Position numbers and translations under genes: made by a program
Part shown: one piece after another, positions 1-12,699 of the stretch
Layout: each line of letters begins with the position of its first letter
How positions within the stretch are numbered: position 1 is the stretch's first letter
NCBI RefSeq assembly: GCF_041260155.1
Contig: NC_091940.1
Span: forward strand, 26,092,370-26,156,369
Direction: 5' to 3'
Length of the DNA: 64,000 bases
Source: Ptychodera flava
Lineage: Eukaryota; Hemichordata; Enteropneusta; Ptychoderidae
The notes under the pieces: generated by a model
Told to the model about the DNA's origin: nothing
Databases searched by the model: none
What the model saw: only the letters and a program-made list of their open reading frames with translations

Positions 1-613
1 CTATCGTCTTCTTGAGTATGTGGATCGATGGCGTTGTAAATTTCAATAGTTCGTCATGTAATGGATGACTTATTGATAACAATCTTGTTAATACATTTGT
101 GTAAGAAGACAAAAATATGATATTTATTTGACACTAAGTATTTCGTTGGTATTTCGTACCTGTAATTTTTACGAGGGCGGATTGCTGGATAGATTCTTGT
201 TCTAAAGATATCAAAGTGTCATGATTTATAAATATAACGATATCTCAAACCGGGCCTCGATTCTTTCGTCGGCTCCACATCCTCTCCGTTATAACTCGTT
301 AATTATACCCTTATTTTTTCCTATGTGGACACTAACATGTATTTTAAAACCATCATTCATTCAGCCCTTTACTCTAGAGACAATGAAAATACGGCATACC
401 TCCGTAAACACGTCAAGGAAGATAGTGTCGGTGTTGTATGCCGTTGAACAAACATTATTTCCCGTTTCTTACCAATTTATTATCGGATGAATCACATGCG
501 CTATCGACTTCCATCAGTTTGCTATACTGCAGACCATGTCAGGAGTAAATAGCAAAAATATCAAGTACCATCAAAAACGCACATCTGTTATAATTTTAGA
601 AGTCCGAATGTTT

Positions 614-703
614 TATAAATGTGTGTAATCTTTATCTTCAGTGAAGTCAACATTCGTTGTTACCCGAAATCAATACTGACTATCTCCTGTGAAACAGGTA
701 AGC
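614..703 (+). promoter_or_regulatory. Repeated TATA box plus splice-donor-like site in c1
   Basis: TATAAA at 614-619 is followed by the strong donor consensus CAG|GTAAGC at 698. The same pair, 84 bp apart, is at 4,438/4,522 in c2. The donor is kept at 7,669, 37,881, 50,726 and, weakened, 61,418. This looks like a promoter and short first exon copied with the unit, but there is no transcript evidence. Confidence 0.35.
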
Positions 704-2812
704 ACTGAACAGTTTTGCAATCCATACTACCTTGTTGTTCGTCAATAAGAGACTTGGAGGGTGAATGTGCAGCGGTTACTGAAACTTCTTAGAATGTATT
801 ACATTAAGAATACTTTAATGTAACATGTCTTCCTGTCAAACAAGATACTTGCTGATTGATTTAATTTGCACATGTTGTCACTTTTTCTGTCATTCTTTCA
901 CACACACATGAACTTATATTATACGAATTGTAATGGGCGAATTTCTTATCAATATTGAAGTAGTGTCCATAAATATTTTCCAGCCCTACTTTGTTAACAA
1001 TGTCGCAGAAGAAAATATTTGTTCTTTAATAACTGTACACTACAGCATAACCACGCACAATGCCCTCATTGTACTGGACAGCAATTGAGGAACGTGGCGT
1101 TATCTATCAACTCTAAGCACACTTGTTGTGTATGACTGACAACTCTGTTAAATCGTACACTGTAACTACGACGTTACATTCATCAAAAAGGAGCAGGCCG
1201 AGATCGTTTGTAGACAAAATTATATCCGCAGAAGAGGTTGAACGACCGGCTTCGAATATGCAGCATATGGTCACTCTTGTTGAAACATATTTCTTCTTTC
1301 TTTCACACCTAAATTCTAATGTAAAATGGGCACCAGTGAAGATAATAACAGTAGTTTTGTTGGCTTCTGAAAGAAGTGAATCTTATTTGTGTATACAAGG
1401 GGGAAAGTAAAATATCGTTCGTTTTCGGTGTTTTGATTGTCTTTAGAGACTTTGTATTACTGTAACACAACCTTAACTTGATTGAGTTTGTTTGCGATGT
1501 TAGCTATGGGTAAATTGCTGAGCTGGTGGGCTTCTGTCTTTTACGAGCTGATTTTGTCTGTAACGACATTCAACTACGCCACCACAGCTATGGTATACTC
1601 CGTAGACTAGCAACCCAATCCGCTCGCAAGCAGCTAGAGTGCACAATTTTTGGACCAATTCGCATCCAATTTACAATCTGCAAAAACTCATCAATAACTT
1701 CGTTACCAGAGACGTACTCATTGGCTTTTAGAGCGGACTTGCCGTGTATCACTCGATAGTCATCATATGCGTTACAAGCCCTATCACAAGACAGAATTAT
1801 AAAAAAACACAGCTGCTTGACTAATTTATTTTGTTATAAAGCGTCAATTTTTTTGAGGGATGATTTCATAAAGGAGAGAACGTTGTGTGGCAATGATAGT
1901 GTGTTTATTTATACCTTCATCTCTTTACTTCCTTCGACCTGCCAAAATTCTACGCAGGATAGAGTGCACCCTCAGATAGCTAACTGTAGCCTCTGTCAGT
2001 ACAGCCTAGCCTTAATAAGTAACAACATAATTATATCTGTTATAACAACATAATCGTATCTGTTGCTTAAGTTTCATGTATCTAGCAATCTTCAGACTAG
2101 CTTTTCCTCAGGATTTTTCTCTCATTTTAGTCTTACTTCTGCAGTAGCAAACACTATATAAGCCATAAGCGAAAAGACCCCTTTGGTCATATTATCTTCG
2201 ATCACGTACACAACAATTTTGATAGTTGACGATTTAAGCCCGGTAGAATCGTCCAGGAAGGGGACTTTGACCCCTTGATGTCTGAGCCTTACTCCTATAT
2301 GCGAAAAGATAATTTGAAATTAAAACTTAACATTGAAATGGGACTGAAGTTGTTGTATATTGGTAGACAGCTAGAAAGGAATACGTCTTTTTGTTTCATA
2401 TCTTACAAATGTGGTTTAGTGCCGTCCATAATGCCATCGACATGTTTCCCCGACATAGGTAAGTTGGTACCGCCAATTGTCTACTCAAAGGAATGTTTAC
2501 TTTGCAAAATTATCTCAAGTTTTCTCTAAATGGATTTTCTGTTTTCATTGATCACTGTTTGAATGTATATGTGAATCAAACACAACATTATAGTTTTCTT
2601 ACATAAGCATTGTAATTTAGAAATACGTAAACAAAAGAAGTAATTGCCTGGATCTATCGTCGCACGTCCCATGTACGCTGGGAGTGTGTGAACTCCAGCA
2701 TCGTATGGCTCATTGGTCGTCCCCTGGCCTAACGCGCAATGAGAGCGTGAAAATTTTGGTCGCTTAATGTAAAACTGCATTTATGCACGCGTCGGACAGA
2801 TTACACTGTTAA

Positions 2813-3132
2813 GGTAGTATGTGCCTCGAAAATGAAAGACTTACATGCCACTTTCAACCATTCACTTACCAAAAAATCAGGGGTCACCGAGTTAAGTTTC
2901 GTTCTAGAGTAATAAATTATTTAACATTTACCGATACTAGTATTTCAAAATGTCTGCCATCACTTTATTAACTCTATGGGAAAAATAAAAATTTTGGATT
3001 TTCTAAAAACTAAGACGGTAATTTTTTTCTTTCTCCAAGAGCTTTTAAATGACCCCAACAACTGATAGATCAGAAAAAAAGGATTGTATGAATTTGAGAG
3101 TCCGATTATCTATCCCCGAGGCGCATTCTACC
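2813..3132 (+). mobile_element. TTAA-flanked MITE, full-length copy in c1
   Basis: TTAA at 2,809-2,812 and 3,133-3,136 flank a 320-bp segment. Its ends are inverted copies of each other, GGTAGTATGTGCCTCG at the left and CGAGGCGCATTCTACC at the right. There is no coding capacity. The TTAA target fits Kolobok or piggyBac mobilisation; the superfamily is inference. Confidence 0.85.
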
Positions 3133-4437
3133 TTAAAAGGAAATAGGGCTCGTGGACTCGATCGATAACAATTATAGGAAAATTGGCATATTTATTTGAA
3201 AAAATATCGTTTTAAGTACGGTCAATGTGTAGCCCTGGAGAACAAAAGGTATGCAAAATCGTAGTTTATTTGTTTTGAATGACTATATTCAGGCACAGCT
3301 GTGTGCTTAAAGGCCTTCGACTTGATTGTACAACATGTCTCTAAATGGACCGACTTTTTGACCATAATAACGTCATAATCATAGTTATGTTCCAGGAGGT
3401 TGGAAAAAACCAGCAGAACTATTTTTAAACAGCCGCTATCATGAAACAACATTAAGAAAATGGCGACCTGGCAGCCTGTCGTCATACATGTCTTTGTTAA
3501 GCATTTGACAATATAAGTTCATTGATGTCTTTTGAATATCTTTACCATAAAATGAACCGTTTGTGGCAAGACGGGATTCTTTTACCACCTATATACATTA
3601 GGTTTCCTTACTTTCATACGTCAAAAACATATGTAGTGCTAGGCATTCTCAACATCCATATGTTAGCCCGATTACAGTGTATTTGAATCCAATTGGACGT
3701 TCTTCAGAAATGAATTACGAGACAGATTCATTATGCGATACTAGCTCGTGTGGATTGACACAGGAGTTTAAATTGAAAACGAAAAGGTAAAATAAAACCA
3801 TGCCCAAGCGATCTAATACAGTGATATGTGTTTTCTATCGTCTTCTCGTGTGTGTGGATCGATGGCGATGTAAATTTCAATAGTTCGTAATTTAATGGAT
3901 CACTTGTTGATAACCAATCTTGTTGATACATTTGTGCATAAAGACAAAAATGTGATATTTATTTGACAATACGTGTTTCGTTGGTATTTCATACCTGTAC
4001 TTTCTACGAGCGTGGATTGCCGGATAGATTCTCGTTCTAAAGATATCAACGTGTCATGATTTCAAAAATATAACGGTATCTCAAAACGGGACTGGATTCT
4101 TTCGTTAGCTTCAAGTCCACTCTGTTATAACTCGTAAATTATACCCTTAATTTTTCCATATTGACACTAAGCTTGCACGTTTTTATCCAACCATTTTCTC
4201 TTGCGAGAATGAAAATATGATATGCCTCCGTAAACACGTCAGCTAAGATTATATCGGTGTTGTATGCCGTCGAACAAATATAGCTTCCAATTTCTCACCA
4301 ATCTATCATCGATTTAATAACATGCGCTATTGACTTCCAATATTTAGCTATACCGTAGATCATCTCAGGAATAAATAGCCAAAATATCAAGTACCATCAA
4401 AAATGCATCACTGTAATTTTTAGAAGTCTTCAATCTT

Positions 4438-4527
4438 TATAAATGTGTGTAATCGTTATCGTCAGTGAAGTCAACAATTGCTGTTACTCGAAATTAACAC
4501 TGACCATCTCCCGTGCAACAGGTAAGT
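4438..4527 (+). promoter_or_regulatory. TATA box plus splice-donor-like site in c2
   Basis: TATAAA at 4,438-4,443 lies 84 bp before CAG|GTAAGT at 4,522, the same spacing as in c1. The spacing survives although the flanks have diverged. Confidence 0.35.
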
Positions 4528-6234
4528 AATGAACAGTTTTGTGAGGGCGTGTGAGGCATGTGAGGGCGCTGTTTTTAAAAAGCGGCCATCCGCTTAAAAT
4601 CTGTGATTGGTTAGATTTTCTCTTTCCATGGTAACTGTGGCAAAATTGGAACAGGTGACAGTAAGACCCTTACCTTTAATTGAATATCAACAAAGCAGGG
4701 CGTTAAAATTCGCTCATTGAGGTATACGTATACGGAGCAGCAAAATCATCGAGCAAAATTTTCGGCCGGAATGGCGATTCATTCTTTTATTATAGCAGGG
4801 GACAATATTCTGAAGGATACCTGTGAGCAAAATATAAATGAATATTAAGCATCTATAAATCCACGTCCGCAAAATACTTTATTTATCAGGGGAAAAAATC
4901 AAAAGCTTTACTAGACTGACAGGCCTTTTGTGATCAGAAACAACGTTCTACCCTAGTATCATTTTCTTGGTATCATTATCAAATGGATCTAGCATGATCA
5001 GTGAGTGGAAGCTCGAGTTCCGACGTTTTGATCGTTGTCACATTCACAGCAGTGGACTACCTCCCTACACAAACTGAAGATAATTACCGTATTGCCGGAT
5101 GCGACACAATGAATATATGGAACACTTTTTATATAAATTATAGAGATGTGCGAATATTGAAATTCTGCTTTTTTCGAAGACCACCCTTCGATGTCAGATG
5201 TGCTTTGTTTTAGAAAAGCATAATAAATGTGTGTTGTAATATAGAAAAGAAACATTTATTCAATCGACTCTATGTCAAGCTAACTTCAAATAATTTTTTT
5301 GTGCCTCCCTCTGACATTTATCTCACCCCTATTGTAAAATGCATGAGGCCAGCGTATACAGATTTGTAAGGCATTATACTTTTTGATCGAATATGATTTC
5401 TAGTGACCTTGGATCACTGTACAGCACTATGTGAGCATTCAGTTATTACAGCTTGGATGGGTCGGCAATTTCTTCTTGTACCTCAGTCAAAATAGTGGAA
5501 CCAACTGCCCACTCAAAGAATATTTTATGACTGCCTTAAAAGATGACGACAATTATTGATGACCCCACCGTGCTGCACGGAAATGTTGAGGTTCGATATT
5601 TCAATATTTTGTTCTTTGTATAAAAGCTACCTGTACAGTAACTCCAACTGTTGCAAATCTTTTCAGTGCTTTGTTCTATGTTTAAACTGCTTCGTATATC
5701 ATGCTAAATACCCAATATTTTATTTGTCAGTGCAACGTATGAATGAGTCAGGTGATTGTTGTGGTTGGAAAGTAAATTTAAATATGGACCTGAATTTGAT
5801 TATCAACAGTAAGAATGCAGGACACAGATACACTGTCAATGTCAATAACCTGAGTATTTGGTATTCCAATACGCTGTCACGTGCAAAGTGTACATATAGA
5901 CTGTTGCTGAGAAATGCAAAAAAAACTGAAAAACAGTTGTCAAAAGTCACATTTTCTGGGCCTGTGATTATACGTATGTTACATTTAGCTTTATTTATTG
6001 TGGAGACAGAGTTATTTTATATATTTATTTACAATCTACATGAGGACAATTTCACAACTGAGCAATAACCTATTGATGCTGTATAAATCGCAAACAAAGA
6101 AACTTTTGGTGGAATCTTCAAGACATCTTAAGCCTATGCATTCTTTACTCGTTTTCAAATCCCCGAACTCCTGAAAAGTAAAGCATTGATAAGGTGTTGT
6201 CACCGACACGCACTGACCCCATCAGTTGGTTTAT

Positions 6235-6500
6235 GGTAGAATGCACCAAGGGGACAGATATTCAGACTCCAATTTTTTCGATTCTTTTCTAATAAACCAC
6301 TGAAGGGGGCACATTGTAAGTCTCTTGAAGAAAGAAAAATAAATTTACCGTAAAAAATATCGTCTTAATTAATCGAAAACCGAAATTTTTATCTTTTTCC
6401 AGAAAGTTAACACAGGCATGTCGGCCACTTTGAATCATATGTTAGGTAACTTGTTTTGCCAGTCCCTAACTTTGTCTCATTTGTAGGGGCCCTGGGTCAG
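6235..6500 (-). mobile_element. MITE remnant, reverse orientation, in c2
   Basis: GGTAGAATGCACC at 6,235 matches the reverse complement of the right terminus of the full-length copy at 2,813-3,132, and the interior follows to about 6,460. The TTAA next to it has become TTAT. The far terminus is lost. Confidence 0.65.
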
Positions 6501-6619
6501 TATAGCTAGGGAAATTGGTACTATAATGATATAGTATCTGATTAATAATCAAAATTCCCATCGATCATTGAATAGGATAATAATTTTGAAATGGGATGAT
6601 GAGAAATACATTTCTTCTG

Positions 6620-7020
6620 CATACGTTCTCACCTTTCTATCGTTCTTTCATACACGCATGTATGAAAGAACAACTTATAAACAAATTATAATGCGCGAAT
6701 TCCTTCTCAATATTGAAATAGTGTCTATAAATATTTTCTAGGCCTACTTTGTCAACGATGTCGAAAAAGGAAATATTTGTTCTTTAATTACCTTTCACTA
6801 CAGCATAACCCAGCATAACCCTCATTGTACTTGGCAACAACTGAGGAACATGGCGTTATTTTCAACTCTCAGTACACTTGTTGTGTATGACTGACAACTC
6901 GGTTCAAGTATACACTGTAACTACAAAGTTACACTCACCAAAAAGGAACAGGCCGAGATCGTTCGGAGACAAAATGAACTCCGCAGAAGTGGTTGAACCA
7001 CTTGGCATGTAATACATGCG
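6620..7020 (+). repeat. Partial unit matching c1 positions 880-1,250
   Basis: The block with GGCGAATT..CTTATCAATATTG and the later GACTGACAACTC phrase is shared between 900-1,240 and 6,640-6,990. It joins directly to the start of c3, showing that unit boundaries were shuffled between copies. Confidence 0.7.
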
Positions 7021-8357
7021 TTTTCTATCTCATTCGTGTGTCTGTGGATTGATGGCTTTAAATTTGTAGATTTCCGTAGTTAAAGCCTTCGTAATTAAAT
7101 GGATAACTTATTGATAGCAATCTGGAATGTTTATACATGTGTGCAAGAAGACAAAAATATGATATGTATATTACATTACGTGTTCCTTGTCATTTGATAT
7201 CTTGACTTTTTACGAGGTTGGGCGGCTGGATAGATAATTGCTCTACACATATTAAACTAGAGTGTTTTAATTTAAAAAAAACATCAATGTCTCCACGTCC
7301 TCTCCGTTACCATTCGTTTATCATACCCTTATTTTTTCCTACGTTGACACTTACATGTTTTTCTCCAGTCCTTTACTCTTGCGAGAATGAAAATACGACA
7401 TACCTCCGTAAACACGTCAGCTATTTACATCGGTGATGTGTGCTGTTAAACAAACATATTGTTTCAAATTTGATACAAATCGTTCATCGGGTTTATTATT
7501 TGCGCCCTGACTGCCAATATTTTGCAACACCATATATCATCGCAGGAATAAATAGTACAAATATCAAGTACCATCAAAAACGCATCGCTGTGTACGCAAT
7601 CTTTATCGTCACCTAAGTCAACAATTGTTGTTACTCGAAATCAACAGTGATCATCTCCCTTGAAACAGGTAAGCACTGAACAGTTGTGCAATGCATACAA
7701 CCTTGTTGTTCATCAAAAAGAGACTTGGAGGGTGAATGTACAGCGGTTACTGTAAATTCTCATAAGGTGTTGACGTTCAGTTAAGAATACTCTTATGTAA
7801 CATGTCTTACTGTCAAGCAAGATCCTTTCTAATTGATTAAATTTCAGCAAAGAAGACGTAAAACTGCAGCTAATTCAGGTTTACGTATACAGAGCTGCAA
7901 AATCACAGAATAAAATTTTCGACCGGAATTATGATTAATTCGCCTATGACAGCAAGGATGAATATTATAAAGGATGCATGTTAATAAAATAATTAAATTG
8001 GTATTAAGCACCTATGATCGACGTCTGCATAATATTTTCTTACGGAAAATCATAAAGTTTACCAGACTGATCAGAAGCAACGTACCACCCATAAAATCAA
8101 TTTCTCGATATTAGTATCATATGGAGCTTGCATCATCGCACGAAGATGGCAATTGTTACACTTTAACGAAACAATAAAAATGATAAGATCGGTAATAACG
8201 AATGTAGCTGCAGTAAGTGGTAGTTCGAGTTCTGAAGAATTGATCGTTTTCACATTCACACCAGTGGATTGCCTCGCTACACAAACTGAAATGCAGCCGG
8301 TAATTAATAACTAACAAAGGGGCTGTCCGAGCCCACGAAAGGACAGCCACTCATGCT

Positions 8358-11044
8358 TGTTGCTTCAACTTTGTCAACAACCTGTTAAACAAATACAAAA
8401 TATCTTGGTTTTTGTGCTGTTCTGCAATAAGATGTGATCCAGAAAATTCTGATCTTCGTCAACAGAAGTTTTACTGCAGGTTTCAAATTCACTTGGGAAA
8501 ACGAACTGATCCGGATCACACACCTGACTGAGAAAGGTGTCATTTAAGTCAATGTCTATGATGTCATTTTTGAGAATATTTTGATTCTCAGAAGTTTTCT
8601 TTGACATTGCTCCAGTAACAGCATATGCATGGTACATTCAGGAATTTCCTGTTCAATTGGCTCTTGATCCCGATTTAAACTAGGTTTATTGGTCACAGGT
8701 GGATGTAATGACCTTGTCCCCAGCAAGGTTGTTTCCAAGAAGAAGGTGAATTTCTTCAAAAGGCAAAAATGGCCTAATACTTAAAGTCACAGGTCCAGAA
8801 ACAAAGTCCGAACACAAATAGATATTATGGAGAGAAACAGGAATGTAGTCACTGCAATCTACTTCCTTCATAAGAACTTTAGAACCTGAAAATAACTTTT
8901 CAGATAGCGGCAGGGTATCTGCCAACAAAAGAAACTGGGAAACTGCGGTATCTCTTAAAATTTTGACAGGTGTAGCGGAAAACAAATCCTAGAAAGTGAT
9001 ACTAAACCATTGTGAATAAATGGTTTGAAGATACCCATGATGCTCTCTTCAGAAGAAGTGACCTTGACATCATTAATTGGGGATAAGAGGGGTTTAACCT
9101 CAGAAAGTGTATTGCACACATTATTAAATTCTAATTGAGATGATGAAGAAATAAAGTATGTGGGCGTAGATCCGCTTTGCCTACTCCGAACAGTTTGAGA
9201 CAATCTGACATTAAATGGCCATCTTACTTACAATAATGACAAGAAATAATACCAAGTTTGCCAGAAGTGGATTGAGACTTGGGATCTGATGACGTAGGAG
9301 TGTTACTTGAACTATGTGAACTGTTGTTGTTTGATTTTTTTTACTCTCCTTTGAGAAATTCTTAGATGCAAGGATAAGTTAGATTTCCCCGCACTGTTTT
9401 GGTATGAAAAAGACCGGGATAATTTGCTGACAAATGAAGTTTTGTAAGTCAATGAATAATCATCGGCCAAATGTGCAGCAGCCTCTAATGTATCTGCCTT
9501 CTTTTCATTGATAAATGTGTTGATGTCACTTCAATTGCACCTTTTAAATTCCTCAATCAGAATAACCTGCCGTAACTTTGCATGATCTTGACAAACGTTC
9601 TCAGAAGAACACCAACAGTCAAACAGGTATTCCTTTGTCCAAGCAAATTCAACATAAGTTTGATCTTTAACTTTCTCACAGTCCCTAAATTTCTGACGGT
9701 AAGCTTCAGGCAGCAACTCATAGTCCTTGAAGAGTAATTCCTCCTTAATTTTCAACAGTATCATAATCTGAAGCTTGCTCTACTGACAACTGAATGAACA
9801 TTTGTCTAGCTTTACCCCCCAAAGCGCTGTGCAAAAGCATAGACCAGAACTTCCTCGGCCAATCCAGACTCTTGTCAACTTCCTTTTCTTGAAAGGGATG
9901 GGACTAACCTGAAATATTTAGTGACGTCAAGCTTGTCTGAGGTTGATACTTTTCTGTATGTTCAAGCTCTGAACGTGTAATTTCTAACTGTAGTCACTCT
10001 TCTATTTTGTCTTGTCGCTCCCTTTCCTTTCCTTTCTCTCTTTCTCTCTTTGTCTTTTTTGATTTATAATCTTTCCTGCCTTTCTTTTTTAGTTGCTTTG
10101 TAATTCTTTCTCTCTTATTTTGAATTCCAGTTGCTTAAGCCCTAAATTTATCTGCATTTCCAATTCTAATTTCTTGAGTTATATGGCGGATTAGGCACAT
10201 AATCATATATATGGTGGATTCCTCAAATGTGCCTAAAATAATTAAATATTTGACAATGCTGAATTTCCTTCTTGCACATAGATCTTTTAACTTCTACTTT
10301 AAGGAAATTGACCGTTGTAATTAGGTCGTCTTCTGAGGGAATAAAGTGTGTCCTGATCAAGGTCCATAAATTCGTCTGGCTTGAATTCTTCCATAGTGAA
10401 AATTTGCTGAGTTCACAATATAGTAGTTTTGTAAAGGCTGGCAAAATGTTGTCAATCAGCACAAAATGTTCATTCCGGACGTGCCAACATTTCTGTTACA
10501 TTAGAAAAAACGGTGAAGTCAGCGATTTATTACAAAAAAACTAATCACTAAGTCAAGGGATAAAGTACAAACTGTGAAAGTTTACAGGCTACTTATCTCA
10601 GCTGGGACGGCACAAAGCTCCAGAGTTGAGTCAGACAGACCTATGAGTGAGCAGTCCTTTGGCTTGCAGGCTTGAGGTTGGTCCATGCAACATGCAAAGT
10701 CCACAGTATAAATCCAGCGTAGCTGTTAAGGTCTTGAAAAGTCTTGAAATTAACACTGCTGGAGTGATTCCAAAGTCTTGAAGTAACACGTCAGTGACAC
10801 GATACCAAATGTCTGACTGAAAAACTGTGCCATCCCTATTTATACTCAATTATTCAATCTTGAAAGTATGAGAACAATTACCATTCTAAAAATATCTTCA
10901 CTTGTAGTAAACACGACTAATTGAATTTCCAGAAAGTTCTAAACATGACTTATTGAATTCAAGGTCATGGAGGAGAATGACCTTTAGAATGTTCTAGACT
11001 AATTAAACTCAGGTCATGAGTGGGGGAGAATGACCTACATAATA
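8358..11044 (-). mobile_element. SCAN-type Ty3/Gypsy retroelement fragment (fossil)
   Basis: An LTR-like segment (about 10,494-11,044) is followed on the minus strand by a gag region with a SCAN-like motif (9,531-9,764, including EAYRQKFRD and LRQVILIEEFKR) and a retropepsin-like region (8,686-8,985, ending in LLLGNNLAGDKV). Both are familiar from SCAN-bearing Gypsy elements of aquatic animals. Reverse transcriptase, integrase and the second LTR are absent, so the element is truncated as well as broken at several points in what remains. It interrupts unit c3: c4 and c5 are continuous across the same point. It looks old compared with the two other LTR elements here. Confidence 0.75.
10494..11044 (-). 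repeat. Single remaining LTR of the SCAN-type Gypsy fragment
   Basis: Read on the minus strand it holds a TATAAATAGGG promoter motif, an AATAAA signal and a TGTAACA end, followed by a primer-site-like TTGGCACGTCCGG. The outer end is close to a TG terminus. There is no second copy in the window. Confidence 0.6.
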
Positions 11045-12104
11045 GTGTACGGGTGTGACGCAATGAATATAGGGGACATTGAATTCTACTTTTGGGATGA
11101 ACACCTTTCATTGTCGAATGTGCTAAGTTTTACAAAGCATAATAAATGCCTGTTATTATATAGAAAAGAAATGTTTTATGCAATCTACTCTATGTAGTTT
11201 ATCAGGGCTGACTTTAATTTGTCTCTTTGTTGCTTTCTCTCACATACATCTTAGCGCTCATGTGAAATACATGACGCCGCTTATATTGATTTGTAGGATG
11301 TTTTGCCTTTTGGTCAATGAAAATTTCTTGTGATCTTGGATCACTGTGCACCACTAGGGGAGCTTATACCCGGGTGCGCCGACAACTTCTTCTTGCATCA
11401 CAGTCAAAATATTGGAACTAACTACCCTCTGAAAGAGAATTTTTATGACTCCCTTAGATGGTCATGAAAATGTAATGACCCCACAATGCTGCACGCCATT
11501 GCTTCAGGAATTTTTACGCTTGATATTTCAATATATTGTTCTTTGTCTGAAAGCTACCTGTACAGAAACTCTGTTGAAAGTCTTTTCAGTACTTTGTCAG
11601 TACTTTGTTCTATGTATAAACTACATTTGGTCTACTTCTCATATCATGTTAAATTTACAGCATTTTATTTGACAATGCTACGTGAAAATGAATCACGTGC
11701 ATTGTTATGCTTCAAATGTAAATTCGAGTGTGGACCTGAATTTGATTGACAACATTAACAGTGCATGACACAGATACACAGTCAATGTCAATAAGCTGAG
11801 TATTGGGTATTCCAATATGTTGTGAAAAGTACACTTAGCAACTGATGCTGACACAGGCAAGAAAACCTGAAAAAAACAATTGTCAAGGTCAAAGTTTCTC
11901 TGCTTGCACCTATGCTTCTGTTGTAATAAACATTATTTGTTGTGGAGACGGATTCTGTGTATACATCTACTTACAATCTACAGATACTGTAGAACAATTC
12001 ATACCAGGGCAGTAACCTAATTGAGCCTGTTTATTACCTTGACAAAAGGTCACTAACATATAAACATTTAGTGAAATTTTCAAGACATTCTAGACTTATA
12101 CATT

Positions 12105-12231
12105 CTTTACTCTTGTTAAAGTCCCTCAGCCTTCCTAAAAGTAAAGTATTGATAAAATTGTGTCAAAATGACGCACTGGACCCAAGGGTTTTTTAAGTAG
12201 AATGCGCCTCCGAGTAGAAACAGATAGCCTG
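12105..12231 (+). repeat. Left arm of a 127-bp inverted duplication
   Basis: The arm is the reverse complement of 13,096-13,222. Both are 127 bp and differ only around the TTAAGTAG/TTAAGATAG stretch. It belongs to c3; the other arm lies inside the minisatellite. Confidence 0.9.
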
Positions 12232-12450
12232 ACTCTGATTCTTTTTCGATTTGTTTCCTGATCTACCACTTGAGGGGGGATCATTTTAAGTCTCTTTGAG
12301 TAAAAAAAAAAATTACCATCTTACTCTTTCAGAAGTTGAAAATTTTATTTTATTCCATACAGTTAACACAGGGATAGAGGCCACTTTGAATCATAATGTC
12401 AGGTAACTTGTTTTTCTAGTACCTGATTTAGCCAGGTGACCCCTAAATTT
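12197..12450 (-). mobile_element. MITE remnant, reverse orientation, in c3
   Basis: TTAA at 12,193-12,196 precedes GTAGAATGCGCCTC. The interior follows the family to a GTGACCCCT phrase near 12,440 and then stops. The distal terminus is missing. Confidence 0.65.
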
Positions 12451-12699
12451 AAGGATCAAAAGGTCGGTATGGCTTGGGTCCCTAATGTTTTTACAGAAAT
12501 TAAACTTTCTTCTTCTTCCGCGATCTTTTTACCCGGGTAAAACTCGAAAATGACACGATGTACCTTTTGCCCACTTACATGGCTCATGAGGTAGCATTTT
12601 GGTAGCAGATTACCAAGATGCTACACAAAAATTACATGGTCTATGACCCTGTTGTTTAGAGAATTCATTAAATTTGATATTCTATTCTTGATTAATTAT

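Larger units (their letters stand above)
1..3833 (+). repeat. Tandem non-coding unit, copy c1 (left edge cut by window)
   Basis: The start matches 3,834, 37,185, 50,087 and 60,760 onward, with shared phrases such as GATGACTTATTGATAAC. A TATAAA (614-619) lies 84 bp before a GTAAGC donor-like site (698), and this pair recurs in other copies. From about 1,820 to 3,833 the sequence follows 34,080-37,190 rather than the c2/c3 core, so c1 is a variant with another interior. It contains a TTAA-flanked MITE (2,813-3,132). The empty target of another MITE copy is at 2,012-2,015. No conserved protein frame was recognised. What the unit does, or whether it is one element, is unknown. Confidence 0.8.
3834..6620 (+). 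repeat. Tandem non-coding unit, copy c2
   Basis: The core runs from the GATCGATGGCGATG region to the reverse-oriented MITE remnant at 6,235. In order it has a TATAAA (4,438), donor-like GTAAGT (4,522), a second donor-like GTGAGT near 5,000, an AATAAA-containing block near 5,220 and a block near 5,557-5,660. All of these are found in c3-c6. A 170-codon open frame at 5,556-6,068 is not conserved in the other copies and is treated as chance. Confidence 0.8.
7021..12450 (+). repeat. Tandem non-coding unit, copy c3, split by an LTR-element fragment
   Basis: This has the same order as c2: start block, donor-like GTAAGC at 7,669, second donor-like GTAAGT near 8,212, then a 2.7-kb insertion (8,358-11,044). 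It resumes with the AATAAA block near 11,140, the 11,470 block, and a reverse MITE remnant. It has lost the TATA segment seen in c1 and c2. Confidence 0.8.

Noticed and set aside
5556-6068. 170-codon plus-strand open frame in c2
   Set aside because: The same block in c3, c4, c5 and c6 is broken by stops and shifts, and there is no motif. It is an open stretch in repeat DNA.
8212-8300. Conserved short coding exon reading LIVFTF..VD.LATQTE in the units
   Set aside because: In frame in c2, c3, c4 and c6, but c5 has a stop and changes are not biased to third positions. The block starts with a donor-like, not acceptor-like, site.
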